A DNA stretch of 64,000 nucleotides from CAVYXZ01 sp965223835 (lineage in GTDB: Bacteria; Chloroflexota; Anaerolineae; Aggregatilineales; Phototrophicaceae). The position numbers were made by a program, and so were the translations under genes. Location of the stretch: contig CBDCXQ010000001.1 in assembly GCA_965223835.1 (NCBI GenBank), positions 5,518,001 to 5,582,000 of the forward strand, written 5' to 3'. The notes beneath the pieces were generated by a model. The model was given only the letters and a program-made list of their open reading frames with translations, made no database searches and was not told where the DNA came from. Below are positions 1 to 8,590 of the stretch, piece after piece. Within the stretch, counting starts at the first letter, position 1, and each line of letters opens with the position of its first letter.

Positions 1-135
1 AGAGTTTAAACACAAACAAACTGCACTTATGACTTGACGATCACTAAGCACCTAATTATCAGGTCATATTAGCTGAGTATGAAATGCGAAATTTGATTGA
101 TCCTGTATTCTTTTTGCTCGGCAAAAATTCACAGA

Positions 136-1236
136 TTATTCCTGGTTTAAAGGCAAAGTGAAAAAGAAGCAACTGCCTTGACCGGGTGTGCTTTCAACGC
201 CGCATTGTCCATCAAGTTTGTCGATAATCCGCCGCACAATCGAAAGCCCCAGACCATGGCCCTTTGCCCGCACTCGGTCGAGGCGCGTGAATTCAGTAAA
301 CATGTTGGCTTGGGCGGCTGCATCTAATCCCGGACCGTTATCCTGGACCCAAAAGCGCACCACGCCATCGCCTTGAATCGTAGCCCCCAGTTCAAGGCGA
401 GGCGGTTGCCCGCCATATTTCAAGCCGTTGCTCAAATAATTGACCCATATTTCCTCGACCCAGGGGGCATAGCTGCATGCCTGCGGCCACGAATCAGGCA
501 CAATCAGCTCAGGCTGATATTGATTACGCATAAAGGCAAGGCGATCAAGTGCGCGTTCCACAACGGGTGCCATATCGAAGGCGGCTATTTCAACGGCTTC
601 TTTGCGAATGCTGGCTAAAAGCAAGAGTTCCTCAATGATATTATCAAGCCGATAGCCTGAACTCAAACTCCGCAAGAGCCGCTCCTGGATGTCCTCGTCA
701 GCAGACGCCAGATCGTCTCGCAACAATTCCATAAAGCCCAGCAACGTCGCCAATGGATTTTTGAGATCATGGGCGACAGTTTGTGCAAAGGCTTCAAGCT
801 CTTGATTCTGTTCCTGTAGCTGCACATTCTGAACATGGAGTTTTTGATGCATCGCCTTCAGGTTTAAATGAGTCTGGACACGAGCCAGAATTTCCTGCAA
901 GTGAAATGGTTTGGTCACATAATCCACACCACCAACCGAAAATGCGGTTACTTTATCAAATACTTCGTTTAAGGCGCTGATGAAGATGATGGGAATATCG
1001 CTAAACCGTCCGTCAGCCTGCAACTGTTGGCAGACTTCATAACCATCCATTTCTGGCATCATAATATCAAGCAAAATCAGATCTGGCGGTTCTTTCTGGA
1101 TGGTCGCCAATGCTCTCTCCCCGCTGGAAGCCGACCGCACCCGGTAGCCGTTCTCGCCTAACATTTGAGTCAGCAGTCGCAAATTTTCGGGCGTATCATC
1201 AACAATCAGAATAGATGCATCAGGCGAAATACTCAC
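136..1236 (-). CDS. Response regulator-histidine kinase (REC-HisKA-HATPase), soluble
   Basis: This 366-residue protein has an N-terminal receiver domain (about residues 8-125) with the acidic pair D13-D14, phospho-acceptor D57 in LLDIMMP, and the conserved lysine in VTKPF. A short coiled linker rich in Q and L follows. The HisKA box AHDLKNPLA places the phosphorylated histidine at H156. The HATPase domain shows the N box (NYLSNGLKYGG), the G1 box (DNGPGLD) and the G2 box (GHGLGLS). No membrane segment is seen, so it should be cytoplasmic. Its start overlaps the stop of the upstream hybrid kinase by 4 bases (ATGA), so the two are translationally coupled. The receiver-first layout is typical of kinases that take a phosphoryl group from a partner; that partner is probably the 1352-residue neighbour (inference). 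No DNA-binding output domain is present. Confidence 0.93.
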   Translation of the reverse strand: MSISPDASILIVDDTPENLRLLTQMLGENGYRVRSASSGERALATIQKEPPDLILLDIMMPEMDGYEVCQQLQADGRFSDIPIIFISALNEVFDKVTAFSVGGVDYVTKPFHLQEILARVQTHLNLKAMHQKLHVQNVQLQEQNQELEAFAQTVAHDLKNPLATLLGFMELLRDDLASADEDIQERLLRSLSSGYRLDNIIEELLLLASIRKEAVEIAAFDMAPVVERALDRLAFMRNQYQPELIVPDSWPQACSYAPWVEEIWVNYLSNGLKYGGQPPRLELGATIQGDGVVRFWVQDNGPGLDAAAQANMFTEFTRLDRVRAKGHGLGLSIVRRIIDKLDGQCGVESTPGQGSCFFFTLPLNQE

Positions 1237-4200
1237 TCAACCGTCTCCTGCACCAAATCCAACAATACATCGTATTCAAACCGTTCGGTCAACTGGGCCA
1301 ACGCCGCCGCCAGTTCCGGGTCATAGTGCTGAATATCCTGGATAGCGGCATTTATCATCATGGTATCGCCTAACTCGATACCTTCTGTGAGCAGGGCGAC
1401 CAAATTTGCCGGCATAATACTCAGCGCGGCTTTCAGGACTTCCGGGCGGAAAACATCTTGACTCAGCGGCACGGCGGGCGCGGTTTGGGTGGTTGTGTAA
1501 ACATAGCGCACGCCGAGATGTTTGCTTAACATCCCAAAAATCTCTTCCGGGCGGAACGGCTTACGGAGCAAATCATCGCAGCCAAGCGCGGTTAAATCTG
1601 CCTGCTCTTCTTCAAAGGCGCTGGCAGTCAACGCGATAATCACGGGTGCTTGATCCTGTAAGGTCAATTTGATCTTTTGCGTGGCTTCGATACCGTCCAT
1701 GTCTGGCATACGCAAATCCATCCAGATGATGTCGGGTTTAAATTCCTGCGTGATCTGGACTGCTTCGTTCCCATTGGCCGCCTCGCGCAGCTCAAAACCC
1801 AGCGGCGCGAGCAACTCGACTAACAACTGTCGATTGACCCATTTGTCATCTGCGATCAGTATCCGGCGCTTGGGTTGACCGGGTTCCAGGGCTACGATTT
1901 GGCGCAGATTGTGATTTTCGAGCTTAGGAAGCGAGTCGGCAACGCGACATGGAAGATCGAAGGCGATCATTGTGCCCCGACCGACTTGACTATCAACCCT
2001 GATATCGCCGCCCATAAGGTGGACAAACCGAAGGCTAATCGCCAGGCCCAGTCCCGTGCCTTCCTGAACTTTACGACTCACACTCGTCTGGGAAAATGGT
2101 TGAAAGAGATTTGCCAGTTCGTCTGCCGGTATACCCGGGCCGGTATCCTCAACCTCGAACCGAAAATGCGCGGTTGTCCCGTCACCATTCTCATGCAAAT
2201 GCTTAACCCGCACCGCAATCCCGCCGCTATTGGTAAATTTCAGCGCATTACCAATGAGGTTAATCAGCACCTGGCGTAATTTAACCGCATCGGTATGAAT
2301 ATAGCGCGGTAGATCGGTCGAGCGATCAAAGATGAGTTGGAGACCCTGATTTTCCGCCTTGAGGAGGAACATATCCTCCAAATCATCCAGCAATCCATAC
2401 AAATCAAAATCATTCGTTGCCAGTGTCATGTGCCCGGCTTCAATTTTGGACAAATCGAGCACCTGATTGATGAGAGTTAGCAAATGCTCACCGCTGTGCA
2501 AGATGATGTCGAGATTTTTGCCAATTGTTGGTGGGAGTTCGGGGTTGCGCCTAATCACCTGGGAAAAACCCAAAATAATATTTAGCGGTGAGCGTAGTTC
2601 ATGACTCATGTTGGCTAAGAATACGCTTTTGGCACGGTTGGCCGCTTCAGCCTGGTCTTTCGCCTGCCGCAGATTTCCCTCGCTGGTCTGCAACTCCAGG
2701 GTGCGTTGTTGCAAGGCACTTGTTTGCCGGGCAACCTCTTGCTCTAACTCAACATTACGGCGCGCGATAGCCCGAACCCGCCACTGATAACCCCCTAGAA
2801 TCAGGCTTCCAAAAGCCACGATCAGAAAGCCACGAAACCATAGGGTCGCCCACCAGGGCGGTAATACCGTCAGATTGAGGGCAAGGGCCTGATCGCTCCA
2901 GATGCCATCAGCATTGGTACCTTGTACCTGCAATGTGTAGTCGCCCGGGGCGAGATTAGTATAGGTGACATAGCGCCGGGTACTGTCCGTTTCGGTCCAG
3001 TCGTTTTCGAACCCTACCAGTTGATGGCGATAGCGATTTTTTTCTGGAGCAGCATAGCTCAACCCGGCAAACTCAAAAGCGAGCATATTCTGATCGTAAG
3101 TGAGGGTCAAGTGACTGGTTTCAGTGATCGGTTGCGTCAAGAGTGATGCCTGGCCCGGCAAAACGGACTCGTTGAACAACTGGAAATCTGTGAGAACAAC
3201 CGCTGGTTGGTATGTGTTTTCGGTGATGTGCTCAGGGTAAAAAGCGGTTAGACCGTTAGTTCCGCCAAAAAACATCTGCCCAGCAGCGGTTTGAGCATCA
3301 GCACCATCGACGAATTCATTCCCCTGCAGCCCATCAGTTGCATCGTAATTGTAGAATGTTTCTGTTGTCGGCGTAAAGCGCGAGAGGCCCCATTTGGTGC
3401 TCAGCCAAAGGTTGCCTGCTTCATCTTCCTGGATACCGAGGATATAATTCGTCGGCAGGCCTTCTTTGGTCGTGTAATAGGTGGCGGCCTCGGTAACTGG
3501 ATCAAAGCGGATTAGTCCATCGCGGGAGGCGACCCAGATCAAACCATTACGATCTTCGATGAGGGCTTCCATGTAACTGTCTGGGCCATCATCTGACTTG
3601 GCTCGATAGCTTTGATACGTCCCGGTCTGTGGATCGAAGCGGCTAAACCCATTCAGAGTCGTTACCCAAATATAACCGGCATCATCGCCATATATACTGG
3701 TGATGGGTGGTCGGGGCTGCGGCGGCATATTCGGTGGTGGTGGCGGTCGATCAGGATTGCGGGCGACCTGGGGCTGTTCATAAAATTGGACGTGTTCGCG
3801 GGTAGGGTCGAGCCGATACAGACCATCATTGTTGACCGCGACCCACAATACCCCGTCGGCATCCTCATAAAAATCAATCACATCTTTGGGCCTGAGCTGA
3901 CGGGTCTCCTCAGATTGTAATGGATACACACTGAACTGACCCGTATCTGGATCAAATTGTAAGAGACGGAAGCCCCGGGCCGCCACCCAGACCATACCGG
4001 TCCGATCTTGATGTATCGCGGAAATAGAGCTTATCAGATCGTCGGTGTAGTGCGTCACTTCCCTGGTCGTAAAGTCGACCAGATCGAGCACCCCGCCTGC
4101 CGCGACCCACAACCGATTGTCATCAATGACGTGAATATCATTGATCGTGCCTTCAGCCAGGCTCATCACTTTGTCAGGCGTATGCCGATAATGCGCGAAT

Positions 4201-5291
4201 TGTGCTTGATGCGGATCATATACATTTAGCCCGCCTTCAGTGGTTCCAACCCACAACACGCCCTCACGGTCCTGGAATAAAGTATTCAAGTGATTACTGT
4301 TCAGGCTCCTAATCTGGGTGGGGTCTTGTTGATAATGATGTAGAATCTGCCCGGGCTGAGGATCAAACACGTAGAGACCGCTGCCGGAGGCAACCCAGAA
4401 AAGCCCATCAGCATCCTCTAGAAAATCAAAAACGGCACCAAATCGGGGATAGTGGGTAAAAACCTCGCGTTCGCCATCCAAATGGTAGAGACCCAGCGTG
4501 CCCGCCGCCCAGAGGTCGCCCCGTTGATCTTCATGTACCACTGCCAGTCGTGATTCGTTGCGCTCACCCTTGCCCGGCAACTCAAGGTAGGTGAACTTGT
4601 CAGATTGCGGGTCATATTTCGCCAGCACATGACCGGCAGCTAACCAGAGAGTTCCAGCGTCATCTTCATGCATGTCCCGGACCGGACCACCCTGAAACGC
4701 TTCTGGATCACGCTGGTTGAATACGTAGTGGGTAAGTGTCTCGGTGCGTGGATCATAGCGATTCAGGCCCGAGTGACCGATACCCAAAAACCAGATATGG
4801 CCGCTGCGTTCTTGAAAAATGTGGAAAAAGCGATCACCAGGGATACTCATGGATTGGGGATCATTGGGGTTCGGCAGATAACGCGTGAACGTATCGGTGC
4901 GCGGATCGTATCGATTCATGCCGCCACCTTCAGTCGCAATCCAGATCATACCGTCAGTATCTTCATGGAGGTCGCGTACCCAATTGTGGCTGAGGCTATT
5001 GGGGTTATCCGGGTCGTGACGGTAGGTAGTGAATTTGTAGCCATCATATTTACTCAGCCCATCGAGCGTCGCAAACCACATGAAGCCGCGACGATCTTGC
5101 AATATATCTTCGATCCCGTTCTGAGCTAATCCATCATCGGCAGTTAGATGCGTAAAGTGGATGGTTGGTTCTAGTCGATCGAGCGCTATCTCTGTGTTCG
5201 TTTGGGCCTGAGCCAATGAATAACTCAGCAGCAACCATATGACGCCGAACACGAACGCTGGACTTGCAAGTTTGAATCTACGCATTGGCAT
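1233..5291 (-). CDS. Hybrid two-component sensor with periplasmic beta-propeller (Reg_prop/Y_Y_Y-HisKA-HATPase-REC)
   Basis: This 1352-residue protein begins with a signal peptide ending near SLAQAQ. About a dozen propeller blades follow, each with a W-[VIF]-[AG]-[TS] core and a RYDP or RFDP turn (Reg_prop family, about residues 40-690). Next comes a Y_Y_Y domain (about 720-805) and one membrane helix starting near FRGFLIVAFGS. The cytoplasmic half has a coiled coil, HisKA with H897 in MSHELRSPLN, HATPase (GNALKF, DTGPGIP, GTGLGLAIS) and a receiver with phospho-acceptor D1192 in WMDLRMPD, then a helical tail. The layout matches hybrid two-component systems that sense ligands outside the membrane, often glycans in Bacteroidetes. 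Unlike those, it lacks an AraC output domain. It is the first gene of a two-kinase operon. The ligand cannot be read from the sequence. Confidence 0.94.
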   Translation of the reverse strand: MPMRRFKLASPAFVFGVIWLLLSYSLAQAQTNTEIALDRLEPTIHFTHLTADDGLAQNGIEDILQDRRGFMWFATLDGLSKYDGYKFTTYRHDPDNPNSLSHNWVRDLHEDTDGMIWIATEGGGMNRYDPRTDTFTRYLPNPNDPQSMSIPGDRFFHIFQERSGHIWFLGIGHSGLNRYDPRTETLTHYVFNQRDPEAFQGGPVRDMHEDDAGTLWLAAGHVLAKYDPQSDKFTYLELPGKGERNESRLAVVHEDQRGDLWAAGTLGLYHLDGEREVFTHYPRFGAVFDFLEDADGLFWVASGSGLYVFDPQPGQILHHYQQDPTQIRSLNSNHLNTLFQDREGVLWVGTTEGGLNVYDPHQAQFAHYRHTPDKVMSLAEGTINDIHVIDDNRLWVAAGGVLDLVDFTTREVTHYTDDLISSISAIHQDRTGMVWVAARGFRLLQFDPDTGQFSVYPLQSEETRQLRPKDVIDFYEDADGVLWVAVNNDGLYRLDPTREHVQFYEQPQVARNPDRPPPPPNMPPQPRPPITSIYGDDAGYIWVTTLNGFSRFDPQTGTYQSYRAKSDDGPDSYMEALIEDRNGLIWVASRDGLIRFDPVTEAATYYTTKEGLPTNYILGIQEDEAGNLWLSTKWGLSRFTPTTETFYNYDATDGLQGNEFVDGADAQTAAGQMFFGGTNGLTAFYPEHITENTYQPAVVLTDFQLFNESVLPGQASLLTQPITETSHLTLTYDQNMLAFEFAGLSYAAPEKNRYRHQLVGFENDWTETDSTRRYVTYTNLAPGDYTLQVQGTNADGIWSDQALALNLTVLPPWWATLWFRGFLIVAFGSLILGGYQWRVRAIARRNVELEQEVARQTSALQQRTLELQTSEGNLRQAKDQAEAANRAKSVFLANMSHELRSPLNIILGFSQVIRRNPELPPTIGKNLDIILHSGEHLLTLINQVLDLSKIEAGHMTLATNDFDLYGLLDDLEDMFLLKAENQGLQLIFDRSTDLPRYIHTDAVKLRQVLINLIGNALKFTNSGGIAVRVKHLHENGDGTTAHFRFEVEDTGPGIPADELANLFQPFSQTSVSRKVQEGTGLGLAISLRFVHLMGGDIRVDSQVGRGTMIAFDLPCRVADSLPKLENHNLRQIVALEPGQPKRRILIADDKWVNRQLLVELLAPLGFELREAANGNEAVQITQEFKPDIIWMDLRMPDMDGIEATQKIKLTLQDQAPVIIALTASAFEEEQADLTALGCDDLLRKPFRPEEIFGMLSKHLGVRYVYTTTQTAPAVPLSQDVFRPEVLKAALSIMPANLVALLTEGIELGDTMMINAAIQDIQHYDPELAAALAQLTERFEYDVLLDLVQETVE

Positions 5292-5811
5292 GCCTTACAT
5301 ACTTACAAATTGTGAAAATTGTGAACTTAAGTACGTTAGCCCTATTCTATGCTGATAGCCTGCTCAATTTTCCTTAAGGGTAGTGGTTAGGGGGATTTAA
5401 AACACGTGACGCATAATAGAGTCCCTGTGTACTCTTGTCGCTTATGCGGCAGTTCAACCATGTTTTAAGACGCAATTGTTGGGTTATAAAAACTCAGAAA
5501 CGTGTTGCGGGGCGGCTACACAACCGGCTGTGTATCCCTTTGGAGTTGTCTGCATCTGCTTGGTGTTTCATCGCGATTGAATGGAGGCGGCTTTTTTTGT
5601 CCAGCTTATCGCGACGAGATCGTCAGCTTGGTCGCCTCACCCTTTCGTTAATCCAGATGGGACGTAGGGCGAAGTGTAACCTTTGGCAACAGGAACGTCA
5701 CGATAAACACCTGGTTTAGGCATACCAAACTGACCAATCAACTATCTGACGTTTCAACCGACCAGTATCTGGAAAATCACGGTTTATGCGTGAAATATCA
5801 TCACGATGAAT
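5292..5811. other. 520-base intergenic region
   Basis: The gap lies between the start of the hybrid sensor gene and the stop of the exonuclease gene, both on the minus strand, so it should hold the sensor promoter. A 94-codon plus-strand reading frame (5435-5719) has no good ribosome binding site and an implausible basic, Trp/Arg-rich composition; I do not call it. A small inverted repeat (TACACA / TGTGTA, about 5517-5534) is too weak to name. No tRNA-like or riboswitch-like structure was recognised. Confidence 0.5.
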
Positions 5812-6579
5812 TTACTTCAGTGTCAGGCTCACCGGGCAATGGTCAGATCCCATGACGTCGGCATGAATCTCGGATGTCGCCACCCGTTCGCGCAGATCGG
5901 GGGTGATGAAGAAATAATCCAGCCGCCAGCCAACGTTCTTCTGCCGCGCGCCGCCGCGGGCCGTCCACCACGAATAGGCCCCTTCCAAATCGGGATTCAG
6001 ATCGCGGAATATATCGATATAGCCGTCCTCGATAATCTGGTCAATCCAGACGCGCTCTTCGGGCATGAACCCCGTTTTCTTTTCGTTGGCTTTGGGTCGC
6101 GCCAGATCAATTGGCTTATGGGAGGTGTTCACATCGCCACAAAAAATAACCGCTTTACCCTGCGCCCGCAGCTCATTGCAAAATTTATGGAAATCAGCCT
6201 TATATTGCATCTTGAACGGAATCCGGCTGTGATCGCTGCCGCCGTTGGGAAAGTAGGCAGTGATATATACGAAGTCGCCATAGTCGGCAACAATCGTGCG
6301 TCCTTCACTGTCATATTCATCAATGCCCAGCCCAATCTGCACCGAGTCCGGTTCGGTTTTGCTGTACAGTGCCACCCCGCTATAACCTTTGCGTTCGGCG
6401 CTGGCCCAATAGGTATGATAGCCAGGCGGGTTGCGCAGTTCGTCATCCAATTGGTCCGGGTGGGCTTTGGTTTCTTGCAGACCCAGCACGTCAGGTTGCG
6501 TCGCTTGCAACCAATCCAGAAAACCTTTGCGCTGGGCTGCCCGCACGCCATTTACATTCCAGGTGAATAATTTGAGCAT
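5812..6579 (-). CDS. xth: Exodeoxyribonuclease III / AP endonuclease
   Basis: This 255-residue enzyme of the exonuclease-endonuclease-phosphatase fold should cut DNA 5' of abasic sites and trim 3' ends during base-excision repair in the cytoplasm. Family motifs appear in order: TWNVNGVRAA at the N-terminus (metal and DNA contact), LGLQETKA with the metal-binding Glu, GDVNTSHKPIDLARPK, WTARGGARQKNVGWRLDYFF, and the C-terminal GSDHCPV with the catalytic Asp-His. The reading frame could begin 36 bases earlier, but AAAGG sits 6 bases upstream of the ATG at 6579, and the protein then begins MLKLFTWN as in the family. It stands alone, between a 520-base gap and a divergently read receiver gene. Length is typical. 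Confidence 0.95.
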   Translation of the reverse strand: MLKLFTWNVNGVRAAQRKGFLDWLQATQPDVLGLQETKAHPDQLDDELRNPPGYHTYWASAERKGYSGVALYSKTEPDSVQIGLGIDEYDSEGRTIVADYGDFVYITAYFPNGGSDHSRIPFKMQYKADFHKFCNELRAQGKAVIFCGDVNTSHKPIDLARPKANEKKTGFMPEERVWIDQIIEDGYIDIFRDLNPDLEGAYSWWTARGGARQKNVGWRLDYFFITPDLRERVATSEIHADVMGSDHCPVSLTLK

Positions 6580-6717
6580 GGTCATCCTTTCGTCTGCACG
6601 TTTATGATAGCACAAAAGTGCTGCAATTGATTTTGTGATGAATATAAAAAAAGCCTAAATAATAGGTTAATTAAGAGGTGAGCGGGCAAAACAATCGTAA
6701 AATAAACGGTAAGTCGA

Positions 6718-7110
6718 TTGGAAAGTAATGTTGGTCACAAACAAACGCTAATGGTCATTATGGTCGTTGATGATAATCCCGACATCTTGACAATGCTGGC
6801 AATGATGCTGCCGCGCGTGGTCACTGGTTGCCAAATCGTTCGTGCTGGCAATGGCGATGAAGGGCTGGCGCTCCTGAAACATACCACACCTGATGTGATT
6901 ATGACGAACTGGCGGATGCCGGAAATGGATGGGATGACATTCCTCAGCGAAGTCAGACAGAAAACGGCCTGGAATCAAATCCGTCTGGTGATGATGAGCG
7001 CCCTGGCGACACCCGACGTGCAAGCTGAGGCGTCAGCCAAAGGCGCAGAGGCGTTTCTCTCGAAGCCATTTACGCTGGTCGACTTACAGGTGTTGTTTCA
7101 GCGGTTATAG
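6718..7110 (+). CDS. Stand-alone receiver domain lacking the phospho-acceptor aspartate
   Basis: The gene encodes up to 130 residues, all of it one CheY-like receiver. The acidic pair (VVDDNPD), the conserved Ser in MMSAL and the Lys in LSKPF are present. At the phospho-acceptor position, however, the usual D-x-x-MP reads N-W-R-M-P: codon 64 is AAC. The domain therefore probably cannot be phosphorylated in the normal way and may act as a constitutive or protein-protein interaction pseudo-receiver. The start is uncertain: TTG at 6718, or ATG at 6751 or 6760; none has a strong ribosome binding site. It is read alone between minus-strand genes, so its kinase partner is not apparent. Confidence 0.85.
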   Translation: MESNVGHKQTLMVIMVVDDNPDILTMLAMMLPRVVTGCQIVRAGNGDEGLALLKHTTPDVIMTNWRMPEMDGMTFLSEVRQKTAWNQIRLVMMSALATPDVQAEASAKGAEAFLSKPFTLVDLQVLFQRL

Positions 7111-7125
7111 CGCAGCCAGCAATAA

Positions 7126-8037
7126 CTACGGGTTGGCAAGCTGTGCGGCGGCAAACTGTGCACACTGCTCCCGGTCCCAGGCACCATTGGCAAACACGAT
7201 CTGATAATTCAGGTTCAGTACCGCATCCGCTTCCAGCGTGTAGATTTCGTCAAAGATAAAAGCGAAGCTGGCACCCACATTGCTCGTTGTGCGGGCAAAC
7301 CATGGGTTAGGATAACGGGGGTTGTCCGGGTGGTCAATCAATAACACGGTTGAATGATGATCCACGACATCGTGCAACCCAACGAACGACAGCCAGGAGC
7401 CACTTTGGCCCATCACCGCCATATCATCATCGTTCGTCTGGGGGCCGTCAGCGATTGTAATCGTACCTCCGGTTAGATCACGCGCACCGCGCCAGAACAA
7501 CCCGCCATAACTCACACCCGGACGGCCTTCAGTTGCCGGTGAGCCAAATTCGAGCGCTTGCCCACGCACATTATGCAGCGCCAAACGCATGGTGAGTACC
7601 CAATAATCATCGGCAAAGGTGACTTCGTGGGTGCGAGATTCGTCAATCCAGATTTCGTCTTTCGAGCTAACCCAGGCGATCTGGTGTCGGAAGTAGGCAT
7701 GGTCCGGCTCACAGGTGATTGCTTCCCATTCACGGTGTTGCTGTTGGCCCAGATTATCCAGCAGTGTGTAGCCTTGATCGCGGACATAACTGTTGCCACC
7801 CCAGAAGTTATCGCCCGACAAATAGGCGAACGTCATGGACAGGCCATGGTGCCAGCGATGATCGTTGGGCCGAAAGTTGGTGACGACATCGCCGGCCAAC
7901 GTGCGCATCGGGTGAAAGTAGGGTCGGGGCGCTTCGACCGCGGCCACCTGTGGCTGATAGACATAGGTGAAAAGCTGGACACCATCATAGTAAAGCTGAA
8001 TGTTATCGTTATGCGTATGAATGAGTTTGAGTGCCAT
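7126..8037 (-). CDS. DUF6807 (PmoA-like) family protein
   Basis: The 303-residue product resembles the family annotated as PmoA-like or DUF6807, despite that name not a membrane monooxygenase: there are no membrane helices or signal peptide. Recognisable features are YFHPMRTLAGD with RPNDHRWHHGLS soon after (a His-rich motif), GNSYVRDQG, and a C-terminal beta-sandwich-like section with GGLFWRGARD and DHPDNPRYPNPWF. Relatives sit near carbohydrate and sugar-acid catabolism genes, so a role in sugar metabolism is plausible but not shown here. The gene lies 69 bases downstream of a small unknown gene on the same strand, possibly cotranscribed. The start ATG begins MALKLIHTHND. Confidence 0.8.
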   Translation of the reverse strand: MALKLIHTHNDNIQLYYDGVQLFTYVYQPQVAAVEAPRPYFHPMRTLAGDVVTNFRPNDHRWHHGLSMTFAYLSGDNFWGGNSYVRDQGYTLLDNLGQQQHREWEAITCEPDHAYFRHQIAWVSSKDEIWIDESRTHEVTFADDYWVLTMRLALHNVRGQALEFGSPATEGRPGVSYGGLFWRGARDLTGGTITIADGPQTNDDDMAVMGQSGSWLSFVGLHDVVDHHSTVLLIDHPDNPRYPNPWFARTTSNVGASFAFIFDEIYTLEADAVLNLNYQIVFANGAWDREQCAQFAAAQLANP

Positions 8038-8106
8038 AATTCTCTCGTCAATCGCTTGAATGGGAAATCCTGGCTGACTGGAACTAATTTTCGTTATCCA
8101 GAGAAC

Positions 8107-8448
8107 TTAGGGAAAATCTCGAACGAATTGGGCGGCGGCGGCTTCAACCGCGGCCACTTTTTCTGACCATTGGGGATCGTCATCAATCACTGGAGCCAGA
8201 TCTACAATCGCGGCCAACGCCGTTTTCATCGTGTCGAGCGCATGTAAGGCGGTTTCTTCATCGGCCAGAAAGCGCGTGTGTACCAGAAACCCATAGATTC
8301 CACACGTGATGGCATAGGGTGCCCGCAGGCATTTTTGCTCCAGTGTAATGCGGGCCGCCCCACTGTATTCTTCATCATGCTGAATTGTGCCGCCTTCTGA
8401 GCCGGTTTGCCCGATCGTCTGCCCATCTTCGATTGGTTGCCATGCCAT
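8107..8448 (-). CDS. Unrecognised 113-residue protein
   Basis: I do not recognise this family. The protein is acidic, without a signal peptide or membrane helix. It starts MAWQPIEDGQTIGQ, has a central stretch with two Cys (KCLRAPYAITCGIYG) that may be buried or metal-associated, and ends in an alpha-helical section (HALDTMKTALAAIVDL, then AAVEAAAAQFVRDF). It is read in the same direction as the DUF6807 gene 69 bases downstream and could form an operon with it. A second minus-strand frame across this region (8226-8465) is a shadow: its composition is unlike a protein. Confidence 0.65.
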   Translation of the reverse strand: MAWQPIEDGQTIGQTGSEGGTIQHDEEYSGAARITLEQKCLRAPYAITCGIYGFLVHTRFLADEETALHALDTMKTALAAIVDLAPVIDDDPQWSEKVAAVEAAAAQFVRDFP

Positions 8449-8590
8449 ATCGTTTCCCGTCTCACTTATCGCTGTGATTCACCCCAGAAATCCCCGATGG
8501 GAATACCATGATAGGATAAGGTCATGGTCCGCGCCAGTTGCCTGCCATTCACATCAGTAATTTGGGTGGTGGAACCCAATCTACAGCAAC

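Noticed and set aside
5435..5719. 94-codon plus-strand frame in the 520-base gap
   Set aside because: No ribosome site, unusual Arg/Trp/Cys-rich composition, no recognisable motif.
5806..6570. 254-codon plus-strand frame
   Set aside because: It is antisense to the exonuclease III gene, which has all family motifs; the frame is a shadow.
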